Assembly: GCA_006227085.1 (NCBI GenBank)
Contig: SBFY01000198.1
Coordinates: 1 to 6,253 of the forward strand
Reading direction: 5' to 3'
Source of the DNA: Gammaproteobacteria bacterium
Lineage (GTDB): Bacteria > Pseudomonadota > Gammaproteobacteria > Pseudomonadales > M0112
DNA length: 6,253 nucleotides
In this document: positions 6,086 to 6,253 of the stretch, in pieces
Numbering within the stretch: position 1 is the stretch's first letter
Layout of the letters: each line of letters opens with the position of its first letter
Translations under genes and position numbers: made by a program
The notes under the pieces: generated by a model
The model's database searches: none
Told to the model about the DNA's origin: nothing
What the model saw: the letters and a program-made list of their open reading frames with translations, nothing else

Positions 6086-6253
6086 TCAGCTGGCTTGGGT
6101 GAAAGGATTTTGCACGACCCGGTTGCGGCCGCCTTCCTTGGCCTGGTACAGGCCTTCATCAGCGGTCTTGACCAGATCAGAGGGCTCAATACCAGCCGCT
6201 GGCATGCAGTGAGTGACGCCGACACTGATGGTGACATGATCACTGGTTTCGGA
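6086..6253 (-). CDS. GGDEF-domain (diguanylate cyclase-like) protein, C-terminal end only
   Basis: The last 55 codons of a gene that enters from the right edge and ends at TGA 6086-6088. The sequence shows the C-terminal hallmarks of a GGDEF domain: VTISVGV (the strand after the active site), then SDLVKTADEGLYQAKEGGRNRV (the final helix and GRNRV turn), and a short tail ending NPFTQAS. Such domains make cyclic di-GMP from two GTP. The GGDEF signature and any sensory or membrane domain are outside the window, so activity cannot be judged. It has the same orientation as rmuC, 65 bases upstream of it, and could be cotranscribed. Confidence 0.9.
   Translation of the reverse strand, partial: SETSDHVTISVGVTHCMPAAGIEPSDLVKTADEGLYQAKEGGRNRVVQNPFTQAS

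Overview
The window looks like ordinary chromosomal DNA from a GC-rich (roughly 58-60 % by eye) gammaproteobacterium. The evidence for this is the gene set: a PIN-PhoH ATPase, a coniferyl-aldehyde-type dehydrogenase, RmuC, an Smr protein of the SmrA/YdaL kind, and a GGDEF protein. The UUCG-containing terminator and densely packed genes also fit. I cannot name the genus; an oil- or aromatic-degrading marine relative is only a guess. No mobile element, tRNA, rRNA or CRISPR array is visible.

Left third (1-1669): a PIN-PhoH gene runs leftward and leaves the window a few codons before its expected end. Between it and the dehydrogenase lie about 300 non-coding bases. These hold back-to-back promoters: a sigma70-like promoter firing left towards phoH, giving a leader of about 200 nt, and an extended -10 promoter firing right.

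Middle (1670-3106): a complete class-3-type aldehyde dehydrogenase with its catalytic residues intact. It is a single-gene unit with its own promoter, Shine-Dalgarno sequence and terminator.

Right half (3107-6253): four genes run leftward. In transcription order they are the C-terminal end of a GGDEF (diguanylate cyclase) gene, rmuC, an Smr-domain gene, and an alpha/beta hydrolase. The last three are packed like an operon: a 2-base gap between rmuC and smr, then a 4-base ATGA overlap between smr and the hydrolase. RmuC (DNA recombination or rearrangement control) and Smr (nuclease-type domain) both act on nucleic acids; the hydrolase has no obvious link to them.

The most distinctive structure is the dehydrogenase/hydrolase junction. 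The two convergent stop codons touch with no base between them. A 10-bp inverted repeat is centred exactly on that junction, and each copy lies in a terminator-like hairpin inside the other gene's coding sequence. As a result both proteins carry the same Lys-Lys-Ala codons near their C-termini. I found no convincing new multi-gene system here.
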